A stretch of DNA of 64,000 bases from JBKQVT01 sp963804825. Lineage in GTDB: Bacteria; Planctomycetota; Planctomycetia; Pirellulales; Thermoguttaceae. The notes beneath the pieces are model-generated. The model saw only the letters and a list, made by a program, of their open reading frames with translations. It was not told where the DNA came from and searched no databases. The stretch is taken from the NCBI GenBank assembly GCA_963804825.1, contig CAWDRV010000002.1:124001-188000 (forward strand). The letters are read 5' to 3'. The position numbers and the translations under genes are program-made. Of the stretch, positions 9,951 through 17,791 are shown one piece after another. Position 1 is the first letter of the stretch. Each line of letters starts with the position of its first letter.

Positions 9951-11408
9951 CGGCTATCCGTGCCACGGCGGGCTAATGGGTCGCGGCGGCGGGCGGGCCG
10001 ACCGGCGCGGAGATCGACCGTCGGCACGACGGACATGCCCGGCCCCAACAGGTATTTCGCCACTTGCGCGGGGTCGTCGAATACGATCTTCACCGGCACC
10101 CGCTGCACGACCTTGACGTAGTTCCCGGTTGCGTTCTCCGGGGGGAGCAGGCTGAAATAGGCGCCGCTGCCGCGTTGGACGCTGTCGACGTGGGCGGCGA
10201 ACTTAACTCCGGGATAGCCATCGACCTCGACGCTCACCTTCTGCCCGACGCGCATGTTCGTCAGTTGCGTTTCCTTGTAGTTGGCCACGACCCAGATGTC
10301 CGGCTCGACCAGCGCCAGCAGCGGCTGACCGACCTGGACATAGGCCCCCCGCTCGACGTTCTTGCGCGTGACGTGACCGTCGACCGGGGCGCAGGATCTT
10401 CGTGTAGGAGAGATTCAAGGCGGCCTGTTGGAGTTCGGCCTTGGCGCGTGCCACCTCGAACTCGGCCACGTGGGTCTGGGAATGGCTCTGGTCGACTCGC
10501 CTCGGGGCCGACTTGGCGGAGGCGAGCATGGCCTCGGCACGGCCCTGGCCGGCCAGCCGGGCGGTGACGGCGGCCTCGGCCTGGCGAAAGCTGCTGTCGG
10601 CCGCGGCCACCGCGGCCTCCGCCTCCTTCACGGCGGCCTCTTGGGCAGCGATGCGACGCCGCGACGCCGCAACCTCCGCCTCGGCCACCCGGTCCTTCGC
10701 CACCGCTTCGTCCAGACCCTCCTGCGAGACGGCGTGTTGCGGGACCAGGTCCCGGATGCGTTCCAAGTAGGAAGTGGTCAATTGATGCCGGGCGTCGGCG
10801 GCCCGCGATTCAAATTGGGCCTGCTCCAAGGCAGCCTTGGCGGCCGTCAACTGGGCACGGGTCTGGGCCTGCTGGCTTTGGGCCGTAACGACCGCGGCCC
10901 GGGCCGTGGCCACCTCGGCCTTCGCCCCCTCCACGGCCGCCACCGCTTCCTCCACGCCCGCCGCCGACGTGATCTCCGTGACGTCGGCGCCGAACGTCCT
11001 CGATCGCTGGCCGGCCTTGGCGGCCTGAAGACTGGCCTTCGCGGCAGCCAGCCGAGCCTCGAAGTCGCTGGGATCCAACTCCACCAAGAGGTCGCCCTTC
11101 TTCACCGATTGGTTGTCGGTCACATAGACGTGGGCCACGTGGCCGGCCACTCGGGGACTGACCGCAACCACGTGCCCCGCAATGAAGGCGTCGTCCGTGC
11201 TCTCGTATCCAAGGGCATAGAGATAATAGGCCGTGCCGCCGGCAATCCCCCCCATGGCCAAGACGCAGAGCAACACCCACACCCAAGGCCGCCGGGAAGA
11301 TTGCGGCGCCTCGTTCGACGAGCCGCCCTGCGGCCTCGGCCGGCTGGCGTCCCTCACGGCGGTCGTCGTCCCTCGCGCAGGTCTCCTCGACAATTCAGCG
11401 TCGTTCAT
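9881..11408 (-). CDS. EmrA/HlyD-family membrane fusion protein, frame break
   Basis: The periplasmic adaptor of the MFS pump. One N-terminal membrane anchor (WVWVLLCVLAMGGIAGGTAYYL) is followed by YESTDDAFIAGHVVAVSPRV, the EmrA-type biotinyl-lipoyl half motif. A long alpha-helical hairpin of Ala/Glu-rich repeats comes next, then a second lipoyl half, and GSGAYFSLLPPENATGNYVKVVQRVPV, which is diagnostic of EmrA. The frame changes near 10390. The uncorrected frame stops at 9881 inside the downstream gene; in the neighbouring frame a TAG at 9973-9975 would end the protein before emrB, which is the more natural end. The ATG at 11408 lies 11 bases after the tetR stop. Confidence 0.87.
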
Positions 11409-11419
11409 GGTTTCACCTC

Positions 11420-12025
11420 TCACGGCTGGGCACAACGCTCATTTGCGGGCAGGAGCGAAGACTGAAGAAATCGAAGAATATGTCGCGTGACGGTCTGCGG
11501 ATCCTGCCGGTCCACGCCGTCGATCAGGGCCGACCGCACCAAGCCGGGTACGAACCGCGCGGTCAGCTCGGGATGCGGGTCGGAAAACTGCCCCAGGCGG
11601 ATGCCGCGGCGAAGGATCGATTCGACCAGCTCCGTCAGTTCCTGCCCCTTCTGGCTCCAACGGGCAAAGGCGGCCTGCGGCAGCGGACCGGCACGCAGCA
11701 GGTCCAACAGGCGCGGGTTCTCGAACCCGTAGTTGACGAATTCTCGCACCGTGGTTTCCAACGCCTCTTTGGGACTGCACGCCTCACCCGCCTCCAGGCA
11801 CCGCCGCAGTTGATCGACGAGCTTCTCGAAACTCGAATCGATGACGGCGAGGTACAGGCTGTCCTTGTTCTCGAAATAGGTGTAGAGGGTGCCTTTTCCC
11901 ACCGTCGCCTCGACGGCCACGTCGTCGAGCAAGACCTTGTGAAACGGCCGCGTGGCGAACAGTTCCGCCGCCGCGTCGAGAATCCTGTGGCGTTTTTCGT
12001 CGTGGAGCTTCTGCACGGCAACCAC
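11420..12025 (-). CDS. TetR-family transcriptional repressor of the EmrAB-like pump
   Basis: A 201-residue regulator. The N-terminal helix-turn-helix is visible as RILDAAAELFATRPFHKVLLDDVAVEA then VGKGTLYTYFENKDSLYLAV, the TetR signature. The C-terminal ligand domain is not assignable to a subfamily. It is the first gene of an operon with the adaptor and MFS genes, which is typical of a self-regulated efflux system induced by pump substrates. The start is GTG at 12025. A dyad with one mismatch (ACTGACC-GGTCGGT on the minus strand) 46 bases upstream is a good operator candidate. Confidence 0.9.
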   Translation of the reverse strand: MVAVQKLHDEKRHRILDAAAELFATRPFHKVLLDDVAVEATVGKGTLYTYFENKDSLYLAVIDSSFEKLVDQLRRCLEAGEACSPKEALETTVREFVNYGFENPRLLDLLRAGPLPQAAFARWSQKGQELTELVESILRRGIRLGQFSDPHPELTARFVPGLVRSALIDGVDRQDPQTVTRHILRFLQSSLLPANERCAQP

Positions 12026-12070
12026 CTTGGGGCAAGAAGTGGTCTTCCGAATCGTGCCCTGGGCATGAAA

Positions 12071-12120
12071 ACCGACCGGTCAGTATTACCAATCTACTAT
12101 CGTCGCCGCCTGATTGGCAA
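12071..12120 (-). promoter_or_regulatory. Promoter and TetR-type operator of the tetR-emrA-emrB operon
   Basis: On the minus strand TTGCCA is followed by an 18-base spacer and TAGATT. Five bases downstream lies ACTGACCGGTCGGT (12071-12084), an inverted repeat with one mismatch. It matches 12 of 14 positions of the dyad found before the second TetR gene (17754-17767). An operator just downstream of -10 suits simple repression. Confidence 0.6.
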
Positions 12121-12206
12121 GTTGAGCGGCTGACGCGGATTGCCGATCGCTTGATTTGAGCTGTGTCGCGGCAAAATGGACCGTAGTGCGTCTTCCAACA
12201 AGTCTT

Positions 12207-12275
12207 TGTCGGAAGCCTCGCCATTCGCTTGCGGTTTCGCAAGCGACGCTGACCGGCAGAAACTATCTGCAATTC
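12207..12275. repeat. Dispersed intergenic hairpin repeat, copy 1
   Basis: The core is CGCTTGCG-GTTT-CGCAAGCG at 12226-12245. Flanks resemble those of two further copies at 37010-37085 and 46485-46558: GGAAGCC before the hairpin and GACCGGCAGAAACTATC after it. It lies in the ~480-base region between the tetR start and rnc. Confidence 0.7.
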
Positions 12276-12433
12276 GCACTAGTCTCAAACACCCCATTTC
12301 CCCCAGTTTCAACACCGCTGAGACCGGCACCATGCGAAGCGTGATCGTGGCACACGAGGAAGGATTCCTTTGCGTGCAGCATTGCTGGCTGGTCCAACGG
12401 CGACGTCGGCGACGAATCCCCACCTTTTGGCGG

Positions 12434-12462
12434 TTGACACTAGTCCAGTCGCTTGCTAGAAT
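12434..12462 (+). promoter_or_regulatory. Sigma-70-like promoter of rnc
   Basis: TTGACA is followed after exactly 17 bases by TAGAAT. The predicted transcript starts about 35 bases before the rnc ATG at 12507. Confidence 0.75.
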
Positions 12463-12506
12463 ATGTTGTTTCTCGGTAATCTACCGTGTGCGTCACGAGT
12501 TCTCGC

Positions 12507-13265
12507 ATGAGCGTGGGCGATCAGGCCGCGAGCGATTCTTCAGGGTTGTCAACTCTTTTTGCCGAGTGCGAACGGCGGATCGGCTATCAATTCGTCAACC
12601 GGGATTTGTTGCAGGCCGCCTTGACCCACGCCTCGGGCGCCGAACACCGGTTGGCGTCGAACGAGCGGTTGGAGTTCTTGGGCGACGCGATTCTCGGCGC
12701 CGTGGTTTGCGAGTTGCTCTTTTGCCAATACCCGCAGTATCTCGAGGGCGACTTGACGAAAATCAAGTCGGTGGTGGTCAGCCGCCAGACGTGCGCGAAG
12801 ATCAGCGAATCGCTGGGAATGCAGGATTTTTTGATTCTCGGCAAGGGGATGACCACGCACCCGAGCGTGCCAACGTCGCTTTTGGCCGACGTGTTTGAAT
12901 CGTTGGTGGCCGCGATCTATCTGGACGGGGGCAACCAGGCGGCCCGCGACTTTGTCGAGCGGCACATCGGCCCGGAAATCGAACTGGCCGCCGGCGGGGA
13001 GACGGGCAGCAACTACAAGTCGATGTTGCAGCAACTGGCCCAGCGGCAGCACGGCACCACGCCCACCTATCAACTGTTGGACGAGAAAGGGCCGGACCAC
13101 AGCAAGTGCTTCAAGATTGCGGCCCAGGTTGGCGGCAGCGTGTACCAACCGGCCTGGGGCAGCAATAAGAAGGAGGCGGAACAGCGGGCGGCGCGGAATG
13201 CCCTCAACGAACTGACCGGGCAAGTCGCTCCCCCTCCCGACACGCAAGAGCCGGAAGGGGAATAG
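12507..13265 (+). CDS. rnc: Ribonuclease III
   Basis: A 252-residue RNase III. The catalytic signature NERLEFLGDAILG carries the metal-binding Glu and Asp. The second acidic pair is in LLADVFESLVAAIYLDGG. A C-terminal double-stranded-RNA-binding domain follows (NYKSMLQQLAQRQHGTTPTY ending in KKEAEQRAARNALNEL). It cleaves double-stranded RNA in rRNA processing and mRNA turnover. The ATG at 12507 is chosen because the upstream in-frame start adds only seven residues. The gene has its own promoter and appears intact. Confidence 0.95.
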   Translation: MSVGDQAASDSSGLSTLFAECERRIGYQFVNRDLLQAALTHASGAEHRLASNERLEFLGDAILGAVVCELLFCQYPQYLEGDLTKIKSVVVSRQTCAKISESLGMQDFLILGKGMTTHPSVPTSLLADVFESLVAAIYLDGGNQAARDFVERHIGPEIELAAGGETGSNYKSMLQQLAQRQHGTTPTYQLLDEKGPDHSKCFKIAAQVGGSVYQPAWGSNKKEAEQRAARNALNELTGQVAPPPDTQEPEGE

Positions 13266-13391
13266 CCGTTTCCCGCCAGGGGAAACAGCCCCATTTTCTC
13301 GGCGAAATCGGCCCTCGGCGCCCCAAAACCCACCGCGCCGGCGACCCTCGGCGTCGTCCCGGCCGCAAACGGTCCCGACAAGAAATAGAAA

Positions 13392-13414
13392 CGCCCGGTC
13401 AGCCGTGCCGGGCG
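13392..13414. terminator. Bidirectional hairpin terminator between rnc and the Lys/Ala-rich gene
   Basis: CGCCCGG pairs with CCGGGCG around a nine-base loop. A T-rich tract follows on the plus strand (CTTCTTTCTC) and on the minus strand (TTTCTATTTCT). It lies between two converging genes. Confidence 0.7.
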
Positions 13415-13489
13415 CTTCTTTCTCGTCGTAGCAGTCGAAGGTCGAAGAAGGGAGAATCGACCTAGGCGGCCAACCCGCCAGGCGTCTAG

Positions 13490-13600
13490 TTACTTCCTCT
13501 TCTTCTTAGCAACTTTTCTCTTGGGGGCCTTCTTGGCCGCCTTCTTCTTCGCGGGCTTCTTCTTCGCTACCTTCTTCTTCGCTACCTTCTTCTTGGCCAC
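13490..13600 (-). CDS. 36-residue Lys/Ala-rich (histone H1-tail-like) protein
   Basis: A very short gene. GTG at 13600 opens a frame of four VAKKK/PAKKK-type pentads, then AAKK, APKRK, VAKKK and RK, then TAA. An ideal AGGAGG lies seven bases before the GTG, and a hairpin with a T-run follows. About 58 percent of residues are Lys or Arg and there are no acidic residues. The pattern matches the lysine-rich tails of bacterial histone H1-like proteins, so binding to nucleic acid is likely, but the role is unknown. The competing frame from the ATG inside the ribosome site gives a Glu/Gly-rich peptide and is less plausible. Confidence 0.7.
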   Translation of the reverse strand: MAKKKVAKKKVAKKKPAKKKAAKKAPKRKVAKKKRK

Positions 13601-14880
13601 CGTACATCCTCCTAAACAACGTTTTGAGCGAACCCCTCATCGAACGTCAGGCTGGGGCCGAAGTTCGACAGGTCAGCCGCCCGAGACAAGACAACGAACT
13701 TCCCGACATCCAATCCGCCGATGCACGGTGCATGGGCGGGCGACGGTCCGTTCGTTTCCATCCGATCCCTGAAATCCCTTTCTTCACAAGGAACTTCAAT
13801 GACCTAGAGCCTCCAAGGCTCTCCATTGCCATAATCCTAGCCAATTTGAAAATCTTTGCAAGTTCATTTCTCATCCTGGAACCCATTTTTTCTTCCGCCG
13901 CGCGACGCCGTACCCATTCATGCGCCGTTCGATCACGCCCCGGCGCGCTTCGTCGGCGATCCATTTTTGCGTCTGTCGCGGCGTGCGGCCGTGCAATGAT
14001 TTGCCATGTGCCGGCGAGCCGGTTTCGGCGCGCCGCGATCGCTTCCATCGCAGCCCGCCCGCGCGTGCGTGCGTGCCGCGTCGGCGCGTCAGCCGAGTGC
14101 GACGCAAGCGAGATCGTGTCGCAAGGCCGTCGATGGCGTCGGCGACGACTCTGACACCCCTGCGTTTGGCCGCGACCGCTGGCGCCGCAACGATGGCGCC
14201 GCGTCCTTCACCGGCCCGGGGTACATATTCCTAAGTGATTATGGCACAGGCAGTTGCGGCGTTTTGCGAAACGTTGGACGAGTCTTCATCCGGCCTCGCG
14301 GCGATCCCGCTTCTTGCGTGTCGCAGCCGTCCACGGTTGCCACTGGGATTGCGGCCGACGACGCGATGTTTTCGTCCGCGCGGAACCGTCCACGCGGTCA
14401 CGCAAGACATCGCGCGAGCGACGCGACGCAACGCGCTCCGGCGAGGCGCGAAAGCACGTCGAAGACCACGTGTGGATCTCACGCCGTAGGCGCGTCATCG
14501 CGCCGCGTGGATGCGTCGCCCCTTCGTCCTGTTGCCGTCATGACGACGGCCCAGGAGAACGGTGAACACAAGCCGTCGTGCCGTCGGAAAATTTTTTTTC
14601 GATTTGCCCTCGGCTTGCCAAAAAATGGTCCGAGAGGACATGAAGAACGCCGGATCGGTCGTTTGGACACGTTGGCAGCATTGACGAGGACGATCCGCGC
14701 AAGGGATGAATGTGTGGCGTGAGCGAAGTGCATTGGTTCGGCTTTTCATCGTCTGTCATGACCGCGGAGCGTGGTCGTGGCACGTGATGCGCCCGGTGGA
14801 TGGATATCCGGATCAAGCCGACGGAATAATTACCTCGTTTCGCAAACTTCGCCAGTTTCTCACATGAGGCGGGCGTGTCT
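13601..14880. other. 1.3-kb region without recognisable gene
   Basis: Many overlapping ORFs occur on both strands but none resembles a protein family and none has a clear ribosome site. The centre (13980-14540) is very rich in CG, CGAC and CGCG motifs, unlike neighbouring genes. The most protein-like piece is the end of a minus-strand frame stopping at 13871 (KWIADEARRGVIERRMNGYG then RRKKKW), which could be a small basic protein of up to 78 residues. A T-rich/A-rich patch with a CCCTCGG...CCGAGAGG stem lies near 14590-14640. No known structured RNA was recognised. Confidence 0.5.
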
Positions 14881-16170
14881 TCAGCCTGCCTGGGCAGGGC
14901 GCTCGCGGACTTCAACGGTGATCGTCTTCTTTTTGCCGTCGCGGATCAACTCGACGGTGGCCGTGGAACCGGGTTCGGTGCCGGTGACGGCCAGCACCAG
15001 TTCCATGGGGTCGTTCGTTGCGCGGTCATTCCAGCGGACGATGATGTCGCCGGGCTTGATTCCGACCGCGGCTGCCGGCGAGTCGGGTACGACGGCGGTC
15101 ACCAGGGCGCCGTTGCTGTCGGTGAGTCCGGCCTGTTTGGCCTGGTCGGGCGTCAGCGATTGCGCGGCGACCCCCAGCCATCCCCAGGACACTTTGCCCG
15201 AGGATTTCAGCATTTGGCACACTTTCTTGGCCAGATTGCTGGGGATGGCGAAACCGATGCCTTGATAGGTCTGGCCGACGATGGCGGTATTGATGCCCAC
15301 GACGTGCCCCTGCATGTTCACCAACGGTCCGCCGCTATTGCCGGGGTTTACCGCGGCATCGGTCTGGAGGAGGTCTTGGTAGCTGAGGTCTTGGATGACT
15401 TCGTGGCGGCCCGTGGCGCTGATGATGCCGGCCGTGACGGTCCGCATGAGCCGGAAGGGATTGCCGATGGCCAGCACGGGGTCGCCGACATCGAGTTTGT
15501 CGCTATCGCCCCAGGGTGCGGCCACGAGTCCGTCGGCCTGGATCTTCAACACGGCGATATCGCTCATCTTGTCGGCGCCCACGATGGTGGCCGGCACCAC
15601 GCGGCCGTCGGCCAGGTCCACTTCCACCTGGCTGGCCTGTCGGATGACGTGGTAGTTGGTGACAATATAACCCTCTGCGTCGATGACCACGCCGGAGCCC
15701 TCGTTTTGGGCGGGGTACTGCTTGAATTCGCCGAACATCGCGGACAACGGGTCGCGAGGCGCCACCTCGACGATGCGGCTGGCCCTCACGCCCACGACAG
15801 AAGGCTCGACGGCCTTGACGATCCAACGGTAATCGGCGATGGAGATGGGCCGCCCCTCGGCAAGATAGTCGCGTGCGACCTGTGACTCGGCCCGCAAGCG
15901 GCCCAGCGCAATGGAATACGACAGGTGTTGCGCGGCGTAGGGCAAGACCCATGCCGCGATGAGGAACACCAGCAAGAGCAGCCACAAGGCCCGCCCCGGC
16001 CAGATTCCAGGCCGCACCGGCCAGCGGGAACCCGATGCGACCGGCGGTTGCAACGGCGATGGTTGTGTCGGCGACGGTTGTGCCGCCGACGGCGACGAAC
16101 CTGCCGCATCCATGAGAGGCGAAACGGCGGATTCCGGGGGCTGGGGGAAAGAGTCCTCTTGCATCGCCAT
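14881..16170 (-). CDS. HtrA/DegP-like membrane-anchored serine protease with PDZ domain
   Basis: A 429-residue S1C protease. A Pro/Ser-rich cytoplasmic N terminus (PSPTQPSPLQPP) leads to one membrane helix (ALWLLLLVFLIAAWVLP). The trypsin-like domain shows the catalytic His in YIVTNYHVI, Asp in KMSDIAVLK and Ser in VNPGNSGGPLV. A single C-terminal PDZ follows (SWGWLGVAAQSLTPDQAK, DSPAAAVGIKPGDIIV). It should degrade or refold damaged proteins on the outer face of the inner membrane. The ATG at 16170 has GGAG five bases upstream. It is transcribed away from cysE. Confidence 0.93.
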   Translation of the reverse strand: MAMQEDSFPQPPESAVSPLMDAAGSSPSAAQPSPTQPSPLQPPVASGSRWPVRPGIWPGRALWLLLLVFLIAAWVLPYAAQHLSYSIALGRLRAESQVARDYLAEGRPISIADYRWIVKAVEPSVVGVRASRIVEVAPRDPLSAMFGEFKQYPAQNEGSGVVIDAEGYIVTNYHVIRQASQVEVDLADGRVVPATIVGADKMSDIAVLKIQADGLVAAPWGDSDKLDVGDPVLAIGNPFRLMRTVTAGIISATGRHEVIQDLSYQDLLQTDAAVNPGNSGGPLVNMQGHVVGINTAIVGQTYQGIGFAIPSNLAKKVCQMLKSSGKVSWGWLGVAAQSLTPDQAKQAGLTDSNGALVTAVVPDSPAAAVGIKPGDIIVRWNDRATNDPMELVLAVTGTEPGSTATVELIRDGKKKTITVEVRERPAQAG

Positions 16171-16395
16171 GAACTCCAAGGGGGTGACTGGCCCGGCCTT
16201 TGAGCCGGGGGATGGGTGCTCCTGAATTCTACGAAATCGACGCCGGCTTTGGCAGGGCAGGGAGGGGACGAGAAGGGCCGGGGCCGGGGCTGGGGGAGCC
16301 GGTCGCTTGCGGTTTTGCAGTGCCGGCCATCCGCGGCAATCCGCCAAAATCCTCAAATTCCACTGGATCCGCAACCGAAAGATATTCCATACGGG

Positions 16396-16424
16396 TTGAT
16401 TCCGCCGCACTGGCCCCTTATGAT
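16396..16424 (+). promoter_or_regulatory. Sigma-70-like promoter of the cysE leader
   Basis: TTGATT is followed after 17 bases by TATGAT. The predicted start (about 16431) lies just before the short Cys-rich ORF and about 210 bases before cysE, which leaves room for a regulatory leader. Confidence 0.6.
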
Positions 16425-16463
16425 TGCGCATCCGCGGAATCGAGAATGAGAAGGTTTTTCGCT

Positions 16464-16523
16464 ATGAGCCCCCACCGGCGATTCGGTCCGTGCCGCTGTT
16501 GCGCGTGTCGCTGTCCGGCTTGA
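16464..16523 (+). CDS. Putative Cys-rich leader peptide upstream of cysE
   Basis: A 19-residue ORF, MSPHRRFGPCRCCACRCPA, with five Cys codons in eight (C R C C A C R C) just before the stop. GAGAAGG precedes the ATG at a suitable distance. An in-frame ATG at 16446 would add six residues (MRRFFA). The Cys codons and the stop lie in the left arm and loop of a perfect ten-base-pair hairpin. Because the next gene makes the direct precursor of cysteine, the arrangement is what one expects of a ribosome-mediated attenuator that senses charged Cys-tRNA. Short Cys-rich upstream ORFs with this role are known in actinobacteria; in planctomycetes this is inference. Confidence 0.55.
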   Translation: MSPHRRFGPCRCCACRCPA

Positions 16524-16633
16524 CCGCCGGACAGCCCGTGCCCCGTATTGTCTTGGATCGCCGTCCCGTCTTTTCTTCGTCCACCCAGGTGTCCTTGCGC
16601 CGCGGCGGGGTTTTTCCACGGCCGCGGCTGGAG
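16510..16633 (+). promoter_or_regulatory. Leader hairpins before cysE
   Basis: Hairpin 1 is GCTGTCCGGC (16510-16519) paired perfectly with GCCGGACAGC (16526-16535); it contains the last Cys codon of the leader ORF and its stop. Hairpin 2 is GCCGCGGC (16599-16606) with a second GCCGCGGC (16621-16628), ending one base before the GGAG (16630-16633) of cysE. A ribosome stalled on the Cys codons would cover hairpin 1, which could change downstream folding or access to the cysE ribosome site. Confidence 0.5.
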
Positions 16634-16644
16634 CATGACCCGCC

Positions 16645-17598
16645 ATGTCGACCGATATCCGCCTGAAAGAATCGTTGCCGGAACTGACCAACCGGATCGT
16701 GCAGACCTACTCCGAGGTCAGCGCGATCAACCACCTCGGTCATTGTCCGCTGCCAAACTACAAGATCGTGATCTCAATCATCCAGGACCTGCGGGAAGTG
16801 CTTTACCCCGGTTTTGGGCGCCGCGACGGTCTCCACATGGCCAACGTGACTTATCACGTGGGCGATCTGATCGACCGGATGCACGACCAACTGACGATGC
16901 AGATTGCGCGGGCCTGCTGCCATGAAGCGGGTGGCGACAAACAGTGGGATCCGCACCAGCAGGACGATTTCGAGGCCCTGGCCCAGAGCAAGACGGTGGC
17001 TTTCCTTCGCAAGCTGCCCGAGTTGCGGATCATCCTGGCCCGGGACGTTCAGGCCGCCTACGACGGCGACCCGGCGTGCCGCTCCTTCGATGAAGTGATC
17101 TTCTGCTATCCGGGATTGGAGGCCGTCACGGTCTATCGCCTGGCCCACGTGCTTCACGAACTGGGCGTGCCGTTGATCCCGCGGATGATGACCGAGTGGG
17201 CCCACAGCCGGACGGGCGTCGATATCCACCCGGGCGCCAGGATCGGCAACTTCTTCTTCATCGATCACGGCACCGGCGTGGTGATCGGCGAGACGACGAT
17301 CATCGGCGACTGGGTGAAGCTCTATCAAGGCGTCACGCTCGGCGCCCTGAGCTTTCCCACCGACGCCAGCGGGAAACTGGTCCGCGGCACCAAGCGACAC
17401 CCGACGCTCGAGGATCGGGTGGTCATTTACGCCAACGCCACGGTGCTGGGAGGCAACACGGTCCTCGGACACGACGCCGTGATCGGTTCCAACGCATGGA
17501 TCACCAGTTCCGTTCCTCCGCACACCACGGTGAGCCTGGAAAAGCCGCGGCTGCACATCCGCGGCGCCGACGAAGAATCGCCGAACTGGTCGATTTGA
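16645..17598 (+). CDS. cysE: Serine O-acetyltransferase (EpsC/CysE type)
   Basis: A 317-residue enzyme that acetylates L-serine with acetyl-CoA to give O-acetylserine, the carbon skeleton for cysteine. A helical N-terminal domain with YRLAHVLHELGVPLIPRMMTE is followed by the left-handed beta-helix of hexapeptide repeats: SRTGVDIHPGARIGNFFFIDHG then GVVIGETTIIGDWVKLYQGV, LGAL, and DRVVIYANATVLGGNTVLGHD. The active-site His (IDHGTG) and HPTLEDRV are present. The long N terminus is typical of the EpsC group. It is expressed behind the putative Cys-rich leader, and a hairpin follows the stop. Confidence 0.95.
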   Translation: MSTDIRLKESLPELTNRIVQTYSEVSAINHLGHCPLPNYKIVISIIQDLREVLYPGFGRRDGLHMANVTYHVGDLIDRMHDQLTMQIARACCHEAGGDKQWDPHQQDDFEALAQSKTVAFLRKLPELRIILARDVQAAYDGDPACRSFDEVIFCYPGLEAVTVYRLAHVLHELGVPLIPRMMTEWAHSRTGVDIHPGARIGNFFFIDHGTGVVIGETTIIGDWVKLYQGVTLGALSFPTDASGKLVRGTKRHPTLEDRVVIYANATVLGGNTVLGHDAVIGSNAWITSSVPPHTTVSLEKPRLHIRGADEESPNWSI

Positions 17599-17616
17599 CG
17601 GGATGATTCACCGCGT

Positions 17617-17645
17617 GCCAGGACCATGCAAAGCATGGTCCTGGC
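17617..17645 (+). terminator. Hairpin after cysE
   Basis: GCCAGGACCATGC pairs perfectly with GCATGGTCCTGGC around an AAA loop. No T-run follows, so it may be a weak terminator or an mRNA-stabilising hairpin. Confidence 0.5.
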
Positions 17646-17721
17646 GAGGAATGATCCGGGTTTGAGGGCTTCCAACCTGAACGGGTGGTAAATTTTACCC
17701 CTTCGCCCGATCTTGCGCTGT

Positions 17722-17768
17722 TTGACAAAGCACTTGCCGGCAACGTAGAATAGACTGACCAGTCAGTC
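17722..17768 (+). promoter_or_regulatory. Promoter and TetR-type operator of the RND pump operon
   Basis: TTGACA (17722-17727) is followed after 18 bases by TAGAAT (17746-17751). Immediately downstream lies GACTGAC-CA-GTCAGTC (17753-17768), a perfect dyad with seven-base arms. A dyad over the transcription start is the expected site for the TetR encoded 24 bases later. Confidence 0.75.
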
Positions 17769-17791
17769 CTACGGTTTTGAGGTTGGCGTCG

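Noticed and set aside
14006..14722. A 238-codon plus-strand ORF in the dark region
   Set aside because: No ribosome site, no recognisable motif and Arg/Ala-rich composition as expected of a random frame in CG-rich DNA.
16446..16463. Longer form of the Cys leader (MRRFFA extension)
   Set aside because: Possible, but its ribosome site is weaker than that of the ATG at 16464; kept only as an alternative.
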